NCBI GenBank assembly: GCA_964017195.1
Contig: OZ024887.1
Location: 61,984,811-62,048,810 of the forward strand
Reading direction: 5' to 3'
DNA: 64,000 nucleotides
Source of the DNA: Siderastrea radians
Lineage: Eukaryota > Cnidaria > Anthozoa > Scleractinia > Rhizangiidae
Under the pieces are notes generated by a model. That model was not told where the DNA came from, did not search any database, and saw only the letters and a program-made list of their open reading frames with translations. Both the position numbers and the translations under genes were made by a program. Below are positions 49,401-60,262 of the stretch, one piece after another (the stretch's first letter is position 1; every line of letters starts with the position of its first letter).

Positions 49401-52400
49401 GCGGAATGAAGAAATAAATGTAAAGAAGATCCTCGCAGGCGTTAATAACCACTCTAACGCGCGTATGTCCACGCACTCCAACATGCTCCAATTTTGTCAA
49501 AAGAAGGCTATGATCTACCGTATCAAAGGCCTTCTTGAGATCTAGAAATACAACTCCACTAATCATACCCCTGTCTATATTGAAACACCATTGGTTTGTA
49601 ATGTCGAGTAGTGCAGTTACAGTCGAGTGGAGTGATCTAAAACCTGACGGATGGATGGATGGATGGATGGATGGATGGATGGATGGATGGATGGATGGAT
49701 GGATGGATGGATGGAAGGACGGACAGACTTCTAAAGTGGCTTTAACCACGTGAGGTCGGATGCACTGATCACTCGCGCAGTACTATAACACTCACCTGTC
49801 CACGTCAACATCCAAAACAGACATAAACTGCTGTCCGGCGGCCGACGATGAGCTGCCCCAGGCCTTCTTAGCACCAGCATAAAACCCAAAGAACGATCCT
49901 GATACACCAGCTTCTTGCTGTAAATATGTCTGAAATTCTGCACGGCTCTCAAAGGTGTGCATAGTGGCCGAGGTATCATAAATTCCATGTACATTCATTG
50001 TATCGGGCACATCAAAGTCGTCGTACCTTAAATCACAAATAATCATGGAGATGAATTAACACAGTATTACCAGATAGCAACCAACAATCACTAACTAAAT
50101 GGTGAAACTGGAGAATTTCATCCACATACTTAAACAACTATTCGAAGTAACGACCCTTCTCCATCTATCGTTCCACCTTAATTAACACAGTGACTTTGCC
50201 TTCAGTGGTAAAAACGCGGATGTCCCGCGTCTTTATGTAGTCTGAAGGTAGAGTTTATTGAAGCTAGCCCAATTCTTGTCCAAAATTTGACAATGTAAAC
50301 ACCATGAACGTTTGCTGGCTTAGTTAGAGTTTAGTCAATCCTCGGGGGAACACAAACTAAGTCGCAGTTGTGGGGAAGAGGAGGTAGAAAACGGGAAAAA
50401 GTTCCCCCTTTCTTACTTCCCCTTTTCTCCACTTCCTACCCTCACCCCTCCCTCCCTACAATGTCTGCTAAACAAGCAAGGCTTTTGCATGAATATGCCA
50501 GCATACTTTCTGACAAAGTTTCATAACACGAGGATAAATACATTGTGTACTCCATCGGTTTTACAACCTAAATAAATAACTGATCATGCTCATTTGGACT
50601 CGTATTCTTTGTGTGCACTTCTAAGTCTATGATCAGTGCTTGTGGTAGTAAATATCCTTGTTAAATTACACTTTGCGATGGGTTAGCTCAGACCAAGTTC
50701 CTTTTTCAAGCACACTTTAGTTGCCAAATAGAAGGCTGCACGAAAGACTACCACTTTAAGTCTTACGGAAAAAACTATACGTATTTGGGATTTTTTTCAC
50801 CCAATTATTGCGTTTCCTCTTTGTAAGTAGGCTTTTAGCGCACTTGCCAATTGAAGCACAGCTCTGGGTACGAGTTTTTGTTCAGTTTCTATGGAACTCA
50901 CGTTGCTTTGTTTTTGCAGTTCCTTTGTACAATGCTCATTTTTCTGGACTCTGGACTGTATTCTCCTCTGCCATCAAATCCAACTCCAAGGAAAGCTGCT
51001 CCATCAATCATGTTCTGACGGGAGACACACAGGTAGATCAACTGATTTCAATTTTTTAAAGCCACCTTTAGATCAAACTGGAGGGCTGTAACAGTAGCCG
51101 GCACGACAGCTTCCAATTTGGTTTTTGTTTCACAAGCTGCGTTTTCGGTGGGTAAAACAAAAGCCGAAGAAAACCGGATACTATCGCAGACCTTATGCTT
51201 AGGTTACATTGGTTGCATTTGCACATTTTCAAACATTTTCACATTTTGGTTACATTTGCACATTGTTCCTCAACCTATCAAGTACGAAAAATACAACTGA
51301 GCTTAAAGATTGCGATTTGTAAACTTAGAGTAAAATATGGCATTGTTTGCGACCACTCAGTAGTCTCAAATAAACATTTTTTGCCATTACCCCGGCTGTT
51401 CAAAGAATGGATACCTCTTATCCAGCGGATAAAATATATCCGCTTGCATCCTCTCGAAATTAGTTATAAAATGGGCCGGGGTTGGGAGGCCTGCACGACT
51501 CCTACTTCAAGTTTTCGAACGCTTCGCCTTACATGTCTCGGTCTTTCAACCAATTTTGCTTCTTGTATTCTTGTAGTGGGTTTAGTAAGGAGGATTTTCA
51601 AATGGTTACTGAATTGAGCCATTTCAACTTAAACGTCGCGTTTTTAGACTTTGATCTCGAGGTCATAACGATCTTTTTCTGATAACCGCTGGATTCTTGC
51701 GGCTTGCGCGCACTGTTTGTTATTCTCAGTTAAATTTGACCTCGGATCATTTTTTAAGCGACTAAATGTGGTTTCTATGCCGCTTTCGGCATACTAGGCA
51801 CGTTGAGTCTGGCTCGTTTAGGAACTTTATACTGTTTTGGGCCCAGCTTATTTGTATAATTCTGTCGCAGGATGTTGTGTTTCGCATCACGGAGTGTGAT
51901 CTATAGACCCTTCTCGTCATGAAACTGAAGTTGTAGCTTCTTTCTAGCTATGTAACATGTAATAGATGGCTGAACTCTGCTTCAGTCAAACATGTGTGAG
52001 TAGGCTCCTCTTGAAACTGAGAGTTTCGTGTCTAGGAGCTTTTTATCTTTCCTCCTGTTCTTAGCAAGTCTATCGACTGCGTGGTTGTGTATGCCAATAT
52101 GTACAGGCAAGACCATGGTTTCGACCCTCCACATGGGTCTCATCAGTTGCCGGGATTGGCTTTGTGAGTTGCCTTTATGCAAGCTCATGTACTTTGCGAG
52201 AATGACAAAACATTCTGTTTGGCATAGGTTATCCGTTGTGTATTTATACCCACTGTGCGGATCAAAAATCCTGTATTCCTATTGGCTATCCAAAAGGAGC
52301 CAACTGTCAAATGTGGTTTTCGATCCTTTTCCGTTTGAAGCTTGCGTGTGTTCGTCTTTGTTCCGCTGTGTTTTTGAAATTTAAACACTCTATGTTTGTT

Positions 52401-55400
52401 TGAATGAGGAGTTGACCGTTATCTTATTTGCCACATACAGTGCTTTTTTTTTATTTTTGCATAAACTGCAGCGTAGTTGCTTTGAATATGGTACGCATTG
52501 TCCTTCTACTCCTCTGTGATGTTTACTGAGTGCTGATTTTTCACACGTTTGCTTTTTAATTTGGCGGCCTTAGTTCTAAGTCTTAAGCACGTTTGTGAAC
52601 GGTTTGAATGAGGAGTTGTAAGCTATCAGGCGCGCACATAATTTCTGCACAATCGGCAGCGTAGATTTAGGTATGGTGCGCTTTGTTTCGATGTTTTCTC
52701 CTCTACGATGTTTTGTTCAAGTGCTAACATATCGTGCTACTCACATGAAGCAGAACGGGGCCTCCCTAAAAACAATCAATCACAGTTATAAAATGCGGTT
52801 GGGAGGCCTGCACGACTCCTTCTTCACGTTTTCGTACGCTTCGCCTTACATGTCTCGGTCTTTCGACCAATTTTGAACCGATTAAGGCTGGTTCCTAATA
52901 TTTGGTTACTCTCAGTTTCAAGAGGAGCCTACTCACACATGTTTGACTGAAGCAGAGTTCAGCCATCTATTACATGTTATATAGCTAGAAAGAAGCTGCA
53001 ACTTCAGTTTCATGACGAAGAAGGGTCTATAGATCACACTTCGTGATGCGAAACACAACATCCTGCGACAGAATTATACAAATAAGCTGGGCCCAGCGTT
53101 ACAAACATCAGCAGGGAAATTAACTCATCACGTTGCAGATAATGTTTCAGATCCTTTATTGTCACAACTACAAACATGAGAGGCTGAAAAACAGTATCAA
53201 GTTCCTAAACGAGCCAGATCCAACGTACCTAGTATGCCGAAAGCGGCATAGAAACCACATTTAGTCACTTAAAAAATGATCCGAGGTCAAATTTAATTGA
53301 GAATAACAAACAGTGCGCGCAAGCCACAAGAAAACCTCGAGGTCAAAGTCTAAAAATACGACGTTTAAGTTGAAATGGCTCAATTCAGTAACCATTCAAA
53401 AATCCTCCTTACTTAACCCACTACAAGAAAACAAGAAGCAAAATTGGTCGAAAGACCGAGACATGTAAGGCGAAGCGTACGAAAACGTGAAGTAGGAGTC
53501 GTGCAGGCCTCCCAACCCCATTTTATAACCGAAATTACAATACCGTGAAACCCACCTGGCAAACGCTAGAGGTCCATTTGGCGTTATAGCAAGGGTCAGT
53601 AGCGGTGTACTTTGTCCCCCAGCAGCCATTCATCATCACATATCCGACACCCGTGTTGGGTGCGTACGTATATGGGACGTCTCCTTTTTCCTTTTCAGCT
53701 TTTTCTACGCCGGAGAGTGTCGCCCCCATGTGATAACCTGGGGGAACAAACATATCTGGAGTACTCCAGCCTTTGTCCGGCATAATGTCCAATTTGATCT
53801 GAAAATTAATGGAATGAAGGATTAAGTCTTTTATAATCGACAGAATGCTTGGGAAATTTTAAGCACTCCCCCAAGAACCCCCTTCTCCTGTCAACTTTGT
53901 TTGGATTAAGGCATTTATATAGCTAAGGGACATCTCCCCTCCACGCCAAACTATTTACTCTTTGGGTTATAGGAATATAGCTGTATTGCTCATAATTTCT
54001 TAAAGACGGTCATTCAATCAGGCCTCTAAAATGGCATGCCTCACAAAATCAGCTCTTCATGCATATGTTTGTGTCGGGTTGCAGTGCTCACCTCTTTTGC
54101 TAAAAAGTTTGAAGCCTTTTCCTGTGCTTCGTCAATAATCCTGAGTTGCTTATCCACCAGTTTGTTCATCACTTCCAATCCCTTGTCAACAACAGCTTCC
54201 TGTACTTTTGGGTTTTTCAAAACTGTTGCTGCTAAGGCGGGAAGTGCTCTTTTCGGCCCAGAAGCAGTTTTGCCTTCGAGAAATAGCAATGTCAAACTCG
54301 GTGAAAATTTAACACTTTTAAACCGGGTTTGGGATACTCTCATCTTTAATGTATATGTGAAAGTCCCGCTATAAAGGGTATGGTTTTCAAGCAGTTTGGA
54401 CTGGAATAGGGTATAAAAATCAATAAGAATTGGTCTTGAATTGAGTACAATTTATTAGGAAACTTACAAGCGGTGTAATTGATAGGATAGGGATTTTTGG
54501 TGTTTAGTCTACAATAAGGTTGTTGCAAAAAGAACATGATGCAGCTAATTAATATAAAGATGCTCTAGGCCTTAAGGTCCTAGCAACACACCTGTTCATT
54601 TAGCTTGTTTACCATGCATTTTAAGCAATTCACTTGCACTACGTCAACGGTTTTTAAGTTAACAGTAAAAGGCTCTGAAAACAAAACAGTCTTTTGTCGT
54701 AATTTGAGGAAAAGTAGTCAGTAAAGGTTTCGTTATAAAAAAAAAACAAGTAAAATTCAACGCTGGTAAAATCGAACTACGTTTCGGTGTCGTCATGACG
54801 CGATTTTCATTTTTGCTCTGTGTCAATAGCTTGAAAACTATTCTTATGGTCTGCGAGTGCTTCTTATTATATTAATCTCCAGCTACTATTCCTGACAGTT
54901 TATTTGAATCATTTTTGAACTTGAAAATGGCGTCATCACGACACCGAAACGTTGTTCGATTTTACCAGCGTTGATTTTTACTTGTTTTTGTAAAAGTAGT
55001 CAACCCAAAGAAACTGTCGGTAGGTAAAGTACTTATAGCAACAATAACCAAGTTAAGCTTGATTAAAAGACTTCGCAAAAAGAAGACGGGGGTCTTTTCT
55101 TTATTGTTTTTCATCGTTCTAAGGTTATTAAAAGAATTCATGGCGGCATTAGTGTTGACAGTATGAGGACAAACACGACATTAAGAATATCTTTGGAAAT
55201 ATTGTGGTGTATTGTAACTGTAACTATGATTTACACACTGTGGTGTTGACATGGTAACATTTTTGCTTCAAAATGTCTTTTTTGCAGGAATGGCTTTCTC
55301 TTTCTTTAGGTTTTACAAACATCGTCCACTCCATAATGGTTGGTGGGGAGACTTACCACTGTTTGGACATTGTGTGTGTGTTTCCAATAGGACCATCTCT

Positions 55401-56476
55401 CCATCTTAAATTCGTGATACTTGGCTCAAATTAAAAAAGAATTGCTCATTATAAATGCACAATATTGGTTCGAAGTTTCAATTACCTTCACCCTTTCTTT
55501 CCAGAGATATTCTTGATTTTGTGATTTGTCTCCACGCGTTAACCACTTTGGACGTTACCAACTCTAATTTGCATTATACAAAAACTTCTCTGGAACAAGG
55601 GAAGATATTACAGAAATTAAACAATCACCCTTATTTACAATTAAGAGCTTTTACGCAAATAAACGTGACTTTTTCTTCACTTCAGACGCATTTTAAAAAG
55701 ACCCTACTGATCCTTACTGACCCTGTTTTGATCCTTGTGGAGCAGTTTTCCCGGGCCCATCGCTAAATTCTTTTTGCTCTATGTCAGTAGCTTGAAAGTT
55801 AATCTTATCGTCTGCGAGGGCTTCCTCGTCTTCTACCCCGCCGGATCCACTCGAGTTTCGCTCCTCATTTCTTCTGCTGGCTTCTTTTTGCGATGCATTA
55901 CCTTAATAACGGGATAAATTAAACAAAAGGTTACAAGAAAGCTTACTTATACTTTCCCAACGAAAAGTAAACAAGACCCTGCCGTTGTTCTCCTTCCCCT
56001 CGGGGTGTAAAATATATCATGGTCACTCAAGATACAAGCTGTAGCCTGTGTAGAGAAAAAAGCAACGCGCATTTGTTTGGCCGAGCAAAAAACTGGAGGT
56101 CTGGGGCAAGTGACCACGAAAAAATAATGAGCACGGAAAAAAAACCGGTATTACTAAACCTCGTCCTGACGGCAGGGTAACAAGAAAACATCACTTCATT
56201 TTATAAGTGACATTTCATGACATGTGTCATGATGTTTGTAAGTTGCGTTTTAAAAAGGAATATATATTTACACGAGGAGAAAGGGCTGAATGTGTTGTAT
56301 GAGTTAAGTTTCTAAGCCGCAGAAGATGTCAGAAGGATAGGGTTTTTGTTATAAATGTCGGTTAGTTACAACAATGCGACGCAAAAAATAGGTTTCAGCT
56401 AGGTGTTAACCGGCCACTTACCATGATGCACCGTGAACATTACGGCAATGAGCAGTAGAAACGTAGATTTCCTCAT
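45163..56476 (-). CDS. Secreted MACPF (perforin-like) protein, 11 exons, one frameshift
   Basis: Exons in transcript order: 56476-56422, 55901-55722, 54273-54092, 53798-53556, 51014-50902, 50026-49796, 48321-48209, 47724-47311, 46754-46560, 46193-45949, 45646-45167 (in-frame TAG at 45165-45163). Every junction is GT..AG and phases agree, except for one extra base in exon 8. Order of parts: signal peptide; low-complexity acidic linker; helical segment; a Cys-containing segment; MACPF domain about residues 225-510 with WGTHY near 379-383 and the GG pair eight residues later; a basic region; and a C-terminal module of unknown fold. MACPF proteins oligomerise and insert beta-hairpins into target membranes; animal members act in immunity, development or venom. 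Which applies here cannot be told from sequence. Confidence 0.8.
45167..45646 (-). CDS. MACPF gene exon 11: C-terminal module
   Basis: Acceptor ACTCAG|GAA. Encodes about 160 residues with [17 protein letters not shown] and [19 protein letters not shown], apparently a beta-rich recognition module; no family assigned. It either ends at TAG 45165-45163, or splices at AAG|GTAGGT to 44263. The latter needs one more base in the adjoining T5 run. Confidence 0.7.
45949..46193 (-). CDS. MACPF gene exon 10
   Basis: Acceptor TTTCAG|GGC, donor AG|GTAAAT (phase 2). Lys/Ser-rich start, then [16 protein letters not shown]. Fold not recognised. Confidence 0.75.
46446..46497. repeat. (GTT)n microsatellite
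   Basis: About 17 trinucleotides in the intron between MACPF exons 9 and 10; Gln/Asn/Thr-run peptides on the - strand are artefacts. Confidence 0.9.
46560..46754 (-). CDS. MACPF gene exon 9
   Basis: 65 codons, phase 0 to 0, acceptor CTTCAG|GTA, donor GAG|GTACCG. Two Cys, a Lys-rich KGKKKK stretch and an amphipathic helix at the end; it follows the MACPF domain. Confidence 0.8.
46801..47310. other. MACPF gene intron 8
   Basis: T/G-rich stretches near 46890-46960; nothing else recognised. Confidence 0.5.
47311..47724 (-). CDS. MACPF gene exon 8: MACPF signature, with frameshift
   Basis: It starts with the strand carrying [14 protein letters not shown] (MACPF signature), then a Lys/Thr/Gln-rich segment. 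The frame changes at the A4 run 47434-47437 on the + strand: as given, the first frame stops just past it, while the rest of the domain continues in the next frame to donor AAG|GTTTGT. One base fewer makes 413 nt, the length required by the flanking phases. This could be an assembly homopolymer error, an allelic null or a decaying gene. Confidence 0.75.
48209..48321 (-). CDS. MACPF gene exon 7
   Basis: 113 nt, acceptor AACAG|GTAT, donor CC|GTAAGT (phase 1). Contains [13 protein letters not shown], the helix before the WGTHY signature. Confidence 0.8.
48408..48560. repeat. (GGAT)n microsatellite at a LINE 3' end
   Basis: Long GGAT/GGAG tetranucleotide run directly after the LINE-like 3' sequence (on the - strand TAAATAAAGTTTTCTTT then ATCC repeats). 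A simple-repeat tail of this kind is normal for CR1/RTE-type LINEs. Confidence 0.85.
48565..49650 (-). pseudogene. Non-LTR retrotransposon fragment, interrupted by a SINE
   Basis: Reading leftward, 49640-49440 has [40 protein letters not shown], conserved LINE reverse transcriptase blocks. 49140-48790 has pieces such as [19 protein letters not shown] and [20 protein letters not shown], the conserved region after the RT. The middle of the RT, including the YADD site, is missing. It sits in the intron between MACPF exons 6 and 7. Confidence 0.75.
49165..49438 (-). mobile_element. tRNA-derived SINE flanked by a direct repeat
   Basis: 49310-49241 on the - strand folds roughly like a tRNA: GGCTTGTTAGCTCAATTGGT with A box, a 7-nt loop reading CCGGTAT, and B box GGTTCGAGTCCCGG. 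AATAAATGTAAAGAAGATCC and the next six bases flank the element at 49167 and 49413, as a target-site duplication. An acceptor mismatch and the non-T base before the anticodon argue against a working tRNA gene. Confidence 0.7.
49650..49713. repeat. (ATGG)n microsatellite at the 5' break of the LINE
   Basis: Same tetranucleotide motif as 48408-48560, abutting the first RT block. Confidence 0.85.
49796..50026 (-). CDS. MACPF gene exon 6
   Basis: 231 nt, acceptor TTTAAG|GTAC, donor CAG|GTGAGT (phase 2). Includes [13 protein letters not shown] followed by a Ser-rich stretch, the first cluster of amphipathic segments in the MACPF domain. Confidence 0.8.
50047..50901. other. MACPF gene intron 5
   Basis: No repeat or exon recognised; a CCCTCCCTCC-rich stretch lies at 50430-50460. 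Confidence 0.4.
50902..51014 (-). CDS. MACPF gene exon 5: start of MACPF domain
   Basis: 113 nt, acceptor CCCGTCAG|AAC, donor AC|GTGAGT. It encodes [13 protein letters not shown], the usual LG.G(F/Y) start of MACPF domains. Its phase-2 end fits exon 6. The frame is short and easily overlooked. Confidence 0.75.
51475..53527. repeat. Large inverted repeat in MACPF intron 4
   Basis: 51475-52025 and 52906-53527 are inverted copies sharing GGTTGGGAGGCCTGCACGAC, TGCCGCTTTCGGCATACTAG and TCAAGAGGAGCCTACTCACA. A third, partial copy of the first block lies at 52795-52875. The right arm has about 90 extra bases near 53098-53190. Related sequence reappears at 63885-64000. It is a transposon family; no coding capacity seen. 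Confidence 0.8.
53556..53798 (-). CDS. MACPF gene exon 4: Cys-containing segment
   Basis: 81 codons exactly, phase 0 to 0, acceptor TTTTCAG|ATC, donor CAG|GTGGGT. Includes [13 protein letters not shown] and two later Cys, suggesting disulfides in a secreted domain. Confidence 0.75.
54092..54273 (-). CDS. MACPF gene exon 3: helical segment
   Basis: Encodes about 60 residues of Ala/Lys/Glu/Val-rich helix ([20 protein letters not shown]), with heptad-like spacing that may form a coiled coil. The donor is GAG|GTGAGC, phase 0. Confidence 0.7.
54743..54990. repeat. Inverted pair, possible retroelement terminal repeats
   Basis: Arms of about 65 bp (left begins AAACAAGTAAAATTCAACGC, right is its complement) contain GACACCGAAACGT, as in some Penelope-like terminal repeats. 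About 110 bp of spacer. It lies in MACPF intron 2. Confidence 0.6.
55000..55721. other. Remainder of MACPF intron 2
   Basis: No repeat or exon recognised. Reading frames here lack splice context. Confidence 0.4.
55722..55901 (-). CDS. MACPF gene exon 2: acidic low-complexity linker
   Basis: 180 nt entering and leaving in phase 1. Rich in Glu, Asp, Ser and Gly; probably disordered. The donor is GG|GTCAGT. Confidence 0.65.
56422..56476 (-). CDS. MACPF gene exon 1: start codon and signal peptide
   Basis: The ATG is followed by a Lys/Arg pair and a hydrophobic run ([12 protein letters not shown]), a textbook signal peptide. The donor is CATG|GTAAGT, phase 1. Confidence 0.75.
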
Positions 56477-56588
56477 GGTTGTCTTAACCCCAGCTGGACA
56501 AGAAAGTGACTGCTTGAACTAATGAACACAAACGAGAACAAAAGTGTTGTGTACACTTAACAAATAGATTCTATGGTGCCATGTGTCT

Positions 56589-56725
56589 GTTCAGTAATAG
56601 ATCCCAGATGACGTCAAAATGTGGTAAGAGCAAAAAAAAGTGGCACACGAGCCGTTAGTTGAGTGTGTCACTGATGTTCTTACCACATTTTGACGTCTTC
56701 TGAGATTTATTACTGAAAACACGAA
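56589..56725. mobile_element. Foldback MITE upstream of the MACPF gene
   Basis: TTCAGTAATAGATC, GACGTCAAAATGTGGTAAGA and their complements form two arms around a 40-nt middle. It lies about 110 bp upstream of the start codon and may overlap the promoter. Confidence 0.8.
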
Positions 56726-57657
56726 CAGCAACTTGGAATCTATTAGTTTATGCTATAAAGAGAAAAAAGTTGCCGATGATTACGTCATCTATGCCTCTGT
56801 CCTCTACTAGATCATAGCTAAGAACCAATAAAAACGCGCGTAGAATTCAGCATATTATATTCAAAACATTTAGATGCTTATGGCGTTTTTTTAATATTCC
56901 AGCTATAGGACCTACGGCCTCCAGACTTTGCAATAAGTTCTAAAATTTATTTGGTAACAATTCGGTATAGGTCCTGTTTTCAACCACATTTTGACAGGAT
57001 TCTTGACCGATATTGTAACTTTTCCTCTTTTTAAAGAAAAATTACAACTTTCTTCCCGTAAATTTGACCTTTTGATCATTTTTGTGCTCTTTGCTGATTT
57101 TGATTGCCTGTCAAGTTTGGTGCACTCTGCCGGTATAAAGAAAAGAATCAAGAAATTCAAGATGGTGGGATCCAAGATGGCCCAGCTTGAGAATATGACG
57201 TAATTCTCACGTCATATGAGGCCATCAGCTCATGTTGTTCTTTCTGCTTATACTATCTGACCTCCTAGTTGTGGAGGGTGTGTGTGGGGTGGGGGGGGGG
57301 ATTTGCGCCCTATTCTTAGGTCCCACCCCGGTCTGATTAATGGGGTTACACTTTTGCTGATTTTTTTTAGTAAAAATTCATTATCTGGAATTACTAAAAC
57401 CAACAAAAACTAGAGCAATTCGAGCGTAGACGGCCGTGAAGGCTGATACCTTAACCAATTACTAACAAGATTGTATCTTAATGAACTTTTTCCATACTTG
57501 ACACCACCAGTTAGAGTTCGTCACTGAGTTGCGCCGAAATTACATGAAGAATTGTGTTTTTATAAAATCAATTATCTGCCGACAGATAACAAGCCATATT
57601 ATTTCTAACTAAACGAAGAAAAAAAAGTGAAATTGACCGACGTCTTAAGCATAATAC
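56726..57657. other. Upstream of MACPF gene, no gene
   Basis: AAGATGG-rich stretch at 57160-57180 and a G run near 57287; no exon recognised. Confidence 0.4.
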
Positions 57658-58430
57658 ATTGATTCAGCCAAGCCTAAAAGCAAAGCTCCCAGGGAATAAA
57701 GCAGGTGTTCGTTTCTCAAAATTAGCCCTGAAACTTTTCGGTCCCAAATCTATTTCCAGACTTTTTGACTCATTCTCTTTCAAAAAGTGCTTCTCAGAAA
57801 TCCCGAAAGTGTTCGAAAGTCCCGAAAGTCAACGTTAACATAAAATGAAAAGTAAACGACACCGTTTTCTAGTGAAATAGTAATTAAAATTACAATTTCA
57901 AAACGTAATTCCTTTGCGGAAAATCATGTACCTCAAAAGCATGTACCTTAAACCACTTACTTGGTTGTGTTTCAGAACAGGACAAGCTCTTCGCCGTGAA
58001 GAGAACAAAGATAAAGTCCTCGAAAGCAAATTTCGTAACTTGAACTTTTCGCCTTCCACTAAAAAGACCACTGAGTATTCTTTTGAACTTTTTCTTTCGA
58101 TTTACAGATATTTGTTATTTTTTCTTAAGTATTAAACTTCAATTCTGTTGAACTGACTCGTTTTGCTAAACAAGCTGAGCTTTAAAAAACAACTCTTTTA
58201 CAAAAGTGAAGGTGGACATGCGATTTCCTGCCAAGAAAAACGCCGAGTTGCCCAAAAGCACCGCGCGATTTTCCGCCAGGAAAAGATGACATTCTCTAGC
58301 TCCACACTCCCGTCGGGTTGCCTTGGGACCCCCCTCCCCCTCCCCCTCCCCCAGAGTCTGTATGGACGGGCGTACAACGTCACAACCAAAGTCTCTCACA
58401 TCGATGGGTTGCCAATTTTTTTAATCCATG
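57658..58430 (+). repeat. Dispersed repeat, related to 14322-14895
   Basis: Partner of the copy at 14322, same orientation, with some 200 extra bases in the middle. Confidence 0.65.
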
Positions 58431-59607
58431 ATCCTTTGCGCGGGAATGCTCCGCTGCAAAACAAGTGGAAATTTCACGGTGTGTTACCGTTTTACTTGCA
58501 ATGTTGATATTGACATTAAAATTACTATAACACTAACATGTCAGCAACAGTCACAGTTTCCACATGTATATACCGATGAACATATTGGATATATCTGATA
58601 TGATTTGCTAAAAACACGTCTATAGGCATATCCGTAGGCGCCAGAAAAATGACAAATTAAATGAAACAACAACAGGTTACTTGATGCAAAATCATATAAA
58701 GCCTGTCATCATTACACTTGGAGTCCAAAATTGTTATCATCATAAACTTCAAGTACTATGCTATTGTTCACTGCTAAAATGGTAAAAGACGTATGCTTAT
58801 AATACGAGGAAACATCTTTGTTTTTTTTTTCATTAAATTAAAGGCCAGGAAAAAATGTTAGCCCAACTTCAGTTTGGCCCATAGATTGAAAATCAGAAAA
58901 TGCAGTCATTGGTAATGTTGCTTACCTCTTCAGTTCAACAATTGCTCCCTGTTCATGTCGTAAAGCTGTTAGTGAACATTTGTGTTATGTTTTAAATATC
59001 TCAAAGCGACTAACAACCGTTTTGCTTCATCGAGCATGACGAAACAGGTACCAAGCGCTTTTAAGTCTTCTACTTTTCGGTGGCTTCAGTAAGAACGTTC
59101 TTGTTCTAGTTGTCAAAGCTTCGATTTTCTGGTGTTGATGTTGCTTTTTTTTTCATTTGCCATAATTGGAGAAGATAATATTAGCTTTTAAACGTTTCTA
59201 CTTCCAGTCGCCAAAAAACCCCCGATAAACTATCAGGTCTACCCCTACATCAGGTCTACCCCTTTCTCCTAAAGCATAGGCCTAGGACTCACAGCTGTCA
59301 TTACTTTTACAGTAATGGAGATAGACCACCATTTTTAAAGGAAGTCGTCGACTTGCCATTTGTCATCCAAAGGACCTTCTTCTTCCTTTGCTTGATTATT
59401 TACTTTAACCTAGCGCTCTGAAACCGGCACCATAATGGGTGTCATCTACAATAAAATTAAAGCCAACGTCATGGCCCCTTTGAGTTATAGGAGTCTTTTA
59501 ATAGTTTTAGTACTGTTTGGGTGCGATCAAGGAAGGTTTTGTCATCTCCATAGACCAGGATAATTGTTGTCACTTGATGAACCCAATTAATGTTGGGGTG
59601 ATCGGTG
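58431..59607. other. Gene-free stretch
   Basis: No repeat, exon or RNA gene recognised. Confidence 0.4.
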
Positions 59608-59825
59608 GAAGAAGCACTGTTTCGTAAATTACATTTTCTAAGGACACTTAATGAGGACACACACCAGTGCTTGAACAATCAACCATTAGATATCAAGTTC
59701 TATAAGCTAACAAGTCGACCCCCTTCACATTCTTTTGAACGCTTGTTTCAGAAGGACTTGCTACTGCCACGACGAACTCTAAACTTTTGTGTCATGGTAT
59801 TGGCACTGTATTAACGGAGAACGCG

Positions 59826-59893
<68 letters not shown>

Positions 59894-60262
59894 TAGAAGA
59901 AGAAGAAGAAGAAGAAGAAGAAGAAGCACTGTTTCATAAACTATATTTTCTAAGGACACTTCGTGAAGTCACACACCAGTGCTTGAACAATCAACCGTCA
60001 GATCTCAAGTTCTGGCCCCAGTTGCTCAAAAGTTGGATAGCGCTATCCACCGGATAAATCACTATCCAGTGGATAAGTGATAGGGAAACCAATTGCGTTA
60101 TCCACTGAATAGTGATTTATCCGGTGGATAGCGCTATCCAACTTTTGAACAACTGGGGCCTGGAAGCAAACAATTTGACCACCTTCACATTCTTTTAAAC
60201 GCGTGTTTCGGAAGGACGTGCTACTGCCATGACGAACTCTAAAGTTTTGAGTCATGGTATTA
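59608..60262. repeat. Duplication flanking microsatellites; one copy holds a MITE
   Basis: 59608-59812 and 59929-60262 share CTAAGGACACTT, CACACACCAGTGCTTGAACA, TCACATTCTTTT and CATGACGAACTCTAAA-type blocks. Between them lie (ATT)n 59827-59889 and (AAG)n 59896-59926. The second copy is interrupted by the MITE at 60014-60160. Confidence 0.8.
60014..60160. mobile_element. Foldback MITE, second copy
   Basis: 147 bp, ends GGCCCCAGTTG and CAACTGGGGCC, with GGATAGCGCTATCCA on both sides. Same family as 16633-16780. Inserted after CAAGTTCT; the uninterrupted sister copy shows the empty site at about 59701. Confidence 0.9.

Noticed and set aside
54780..54960. Hammerhead ribozyme in the inverted pair
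   Set aside because: CCGAAACG is present, but the CUGANGA box is not, so only a resemblance to retroelement terminal repeats is kept.
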